A stretch of 64,000 nt of DNA, taken from Hyphomonas sp. (GTDB taxonomy: Bacteria > Pseudomonadota > Alphaproteobacteria > Caulobacterales > Hyphomonadaceae). Each line of letters opens with the position of its first letter. Position 1 is the first letter of the stretch. Below the pieces are notes generated by a model that was not told the DNA's origin, ran no database searches, and saw only the letters and a list, made by a program, of their open reading frames with translations. Both the position numbers and the translations under genes were made by a program. The DNA lies in NCBI RefSeq assembly GCF_013823385.1, contig NZ_PNMA01000001.1, positions 124,001-188,000 of the forward strand, read 5' to 3'. Positions 62,148-64,000 of this stretch are shown here, one piece after another.

Positions 62148-64000
62148 ATGTGGCGGCGGATTCTGGGCGCAGATTGGACTCTCGAGGAAGAGTTAACGAT
62201 CGGCCTTGACCTTGTGCGCAGACTGAAGGTCGACATGGTCGGCCGCCTCATCGCGTGCCTGACGGTTGCCGCGCTGGTTGCCTATTCTGCCTCGATCCAG
62301 CTCGCCGCGCTGTGGATTGTGCTGGTCTTCCTGAACGAGTTCACAGAGTTGAAACTGAACCGGCGCATGCGCGATGAGCGTCTGCCGCCTCGCGCGCGCC
62401 TGGTGCCGTATCTTGTTCATATCAGTCTCGGATCGGCCCTATGGACGTGCATGTGTCTTGTCCTGTGGGGGCAGGGCGATTTCGTCGACAAGCTGACGGC
62501 CGGGGCCATCCTGGTCGGCATCCTGATCCATTGCTCGCTGTTCTATAGTGATAGCCGCCTGCAATCGCTTGTGACCGGTGTCCCGGCGCTGCTTGGGGCG
62601 GCGGTGATGATCGCCTCGGCGAGCACCGACCCGTTTCTGACGGATCGGGAGCGGACCGTCGCCTGCGTGGCCCTGTTCACCCTGAGCGCCTATCTCGCTT
62701 TCGGCGTCTATATGGGGGTTCGCACGCGTGAGCGGCTCCGCAGTTTTGCCGCCAAGACGGCGCGCCTGGCGGCGCAAGACCCGCTGACAGGCTTGCACAA
62801 CCGCCGGTCATTTTTCGAAGCGGTCGAGGCGCATGCAAACTCCCGGGCGAAGTTCATCGTCGCATTTCTGGATCTGGACCGGTTCAAGCCGCTCAATGAC
62901 GAGTTTGGCCACGCGTTCGGAGATCAGGTGCTGACGGAGGTTGCCCGGCGCCTGGAGCAAAGCCCCGGCGTGCTGGCAGCCGCGCGCATGGGCGGGGATG
63001 AGTTTGCGGTATTGTGTGCAGCGCCCTCAAATCAGGAGGCGGCCACCCGGTTTATGTCGAGCCTGCATGACTGTGTCGCCGCGCTGATCCGGTGTGATGC
63101 CGGGGTTGTTTCGGTTGGGGCCTCGATGGGATGGGTCAGGGCTGAGGCGGTTACCGGGCCGGTTTCCGAGATCATTCACTCGGCGGACGTGGCCATGCGG
63201 CGCGCCAAGACCGAGCGCGTGAATGTGGCCGAGTTTGACCCGGTCATCGATTCCACCTCGATCACCTCTTCGGCCCTCGAAATCGCCTTCAGCCAGGCGC
63301 TCGCGACCGGGCGCATCCGGGCAGCACTGCAGCCCATCGTTTCGGCCACCTGCAAGAGCGTTGTCTCCATGGAACTTCTGGTCCGCTGGCCGGAGAGCGG
63401 TTTCGCGCGGGATCCGGCCCCTCTGGAGTTCATCCCAGTCGCCGAACGCCTGGGCTTGCTGAACGAGATGTTGTGGACCACCCTGCGCCAGGCGCTCCCC
63501 TCGCTGGTGGGCACCAGCTGGTCGCTCGCCATCAATGTGTCGCCGTCGCAGCTGACCTCCAGCTATTTCCTGCCGAAGCTGTGCGCATTGCTCGAGCAGC
63601 ATGGCGTTTCGCCAGGCCGGATCGAGCTTGAAGTGACCGAGCAGGTGACGCTCCGCAATGTGGCCGAGAACTGCGCCGTGCTGAGCGAGGCGCGGGCGCT
63701 CGGATTTCGTATCGTTCTGGATGATTTCGGCACCGGCTACTCCTCCCTGGCGATGCTGGACCGGCTCCCCCTCGACAAGATCAAGCTCGACCAGGCATTT
63801 GTCGAAGAACTGAAAGACCGCGCGGAAACCCAGAAGATCCTCAAGGCAACGGTCTCGCTCGCCCATGAGTTGGGGATGAAGTGTTCGGTCGAGGGAATCG
63901 AATCAGCGGAAACCGCAGAAATCGTCACGGCCTTCGGATGCGATCAGCTGCAGGGATATTGGGTCGGCCGGCCCGAGATCCTCCTGCAAGCCCCGGTTTT
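62148..64000 (+). CDS. Membrane GGDEF-EAL protein (3' end beyond the window)
   Basis: At least 617 residues are visible. The N-terminal region has about five to six membrane helices (about 30-185). The GGDEF domain (about 205-355) has DPLTGLHNRRSFF and an intact GGDEF motif at 282-286, with no RxxD I-site before it. The EAL domain has ELL instead of EAL (409-411), DDFGTGYSSL and VEGIES, so metal and catalytic acids appear kept. It may make and/or degrade c-di-GMP. The frame stays open to the window end. GGGGGGG precedes ATG 62148. Confidence 0.93.
   Translation, partial: MWRRILGADWTLEEELTIGLDLVRRLKVDMVGRLIACLTVAALVAYSASIQLAALWIVLVFLNEFTELKLNRRMRDERLPPRARLVPYLVHISLGSALWTCMCLVLWGQGDFVDKLTAGAILVGILIHCSLFYSDSRLQSLVTGVPALLGAAVMIASASTDPFLTDRERTVACVALFTLSAYLAFGVYMGVRTRERLRSFAAKTARLAAQDPLTGLHNRRSFFEAVEAHANSRAKFIVAFLDLDRFKPLNDEFGHAFGDQVLTEVARRLEQSPGVLAAARMGGDEFAVLCAAPSNQEAATRFMSSLHDCVAALIRCDAGVVSVGASMGWVRAEAVTGPVSEIIHSADVAMRRAKTERVNVAEFDPVIDSTSITSSALEIAFSQALATGRIRAALQPIVSATCKSVVSMELLVRWPESGFARDPAPLEFIPVAERLGLLNEMLWTTLRQALPSLVGTSWSLAINVSPSQLTSSYFLPKLCALLEQHGVSPGRIELEVTEQVTLRNVAENCAVLSEARALGFRIVLDDFGTGYSSLAMLDRLPLDKIKLDQAFVEELKDRAETQKILKATVSLAHELGMKCSVEGIESAETAEIVTAFGCDQLQGYWVGRPEILLQAPV

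Overview
The window is a gene-dense, GC-rich stretch of an alphaproteobacterial chromosome. The content fits the Hyphomonadaceae/Caulobacterales (for example Hyphomonas), though naming the genus is inference. Support comes from the dusB-ntrB-ntrC-ntrY-ntrX-trkA operon, a ChvG/ChvI-type two-component system, an IspDF fusion, a tRNA-His without an encoded G-1, and a PopA-like degenerate GGDEF protein. I see no insertion sequence, prophage, CRISPR array, rRNA or plasmid gene. The unusual material lies in regulation, in dispersed repeats and in a few divergent enzymes.

Layout. 1-3437: 3' end of phenylalanine 4-hydroxylase, then peptidyl-tRNA hydrolase, ribosomal protein L25/Ctc and a beta-lactamase-fold serine hydrolase on the minus strand. 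3581-13381: an acetate-use locus with a two-subunit sodium:solute symporter, a CrbS-like transporter-sensor kinase, a convergent CrbR-like LuxR regulator, a DcaP-like porin and acetyl-CoA synthetase. A 13-bp direct repeat upstream of porin-acs, with a related copy upstream of the symporter genes, is a candidate operator. 13461-18375: a glycosyltransferase, ChvG-like kinase, cyclophilin, DUF3995 protein, hydrolase and ChvI-like regulator. 18376-21433: a repeat-rich area holding a conserved hypothetical gene, pncC/cinA, an enoyl-CoA hydratase and a possible 35-residue membrane protein. 21434-32711: ispDF, then the nitrogen-regulation operon and trkA-trkH. Its NtrC and NtrX both lack the GAFTGA loop.

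32792-38455: hfq-hflX, mazG, a divergent dgoK/SMP-30 pair with altered catalytic residues, secE-nusG and tRNA-His. 38456-40302: an OmpA-family protein with a 25-proline linker and a strong terminator. Its upstream gap holds a minus-strand terminator that hints at a small RNA. 40361-46932: an arginine succinyltransferase (AST) operon (M20 hydrolase, astA, astD, methyltransferase, astB, zeta-type GST) with no astC or astE. 46947-55997: a phosphotransferase/DUF6285 pair, DUF502 protein, recG, sdhE and mfd. 56119-64000: the PopA-like protein, an alpha-methylacyl-CoA racemase-type gene, a histidine phosphatase, a DUF2272 protein, rpmF, eno and the start of a GGDEF-EAL protein.

Four copies of a 116-118 bp inverted-repeat element (579, 19326, 21064, 34435) occupy gene-free gaps. 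Their paired arms vary in a compensatory way, and at least two other palindromic repeat types are also present.
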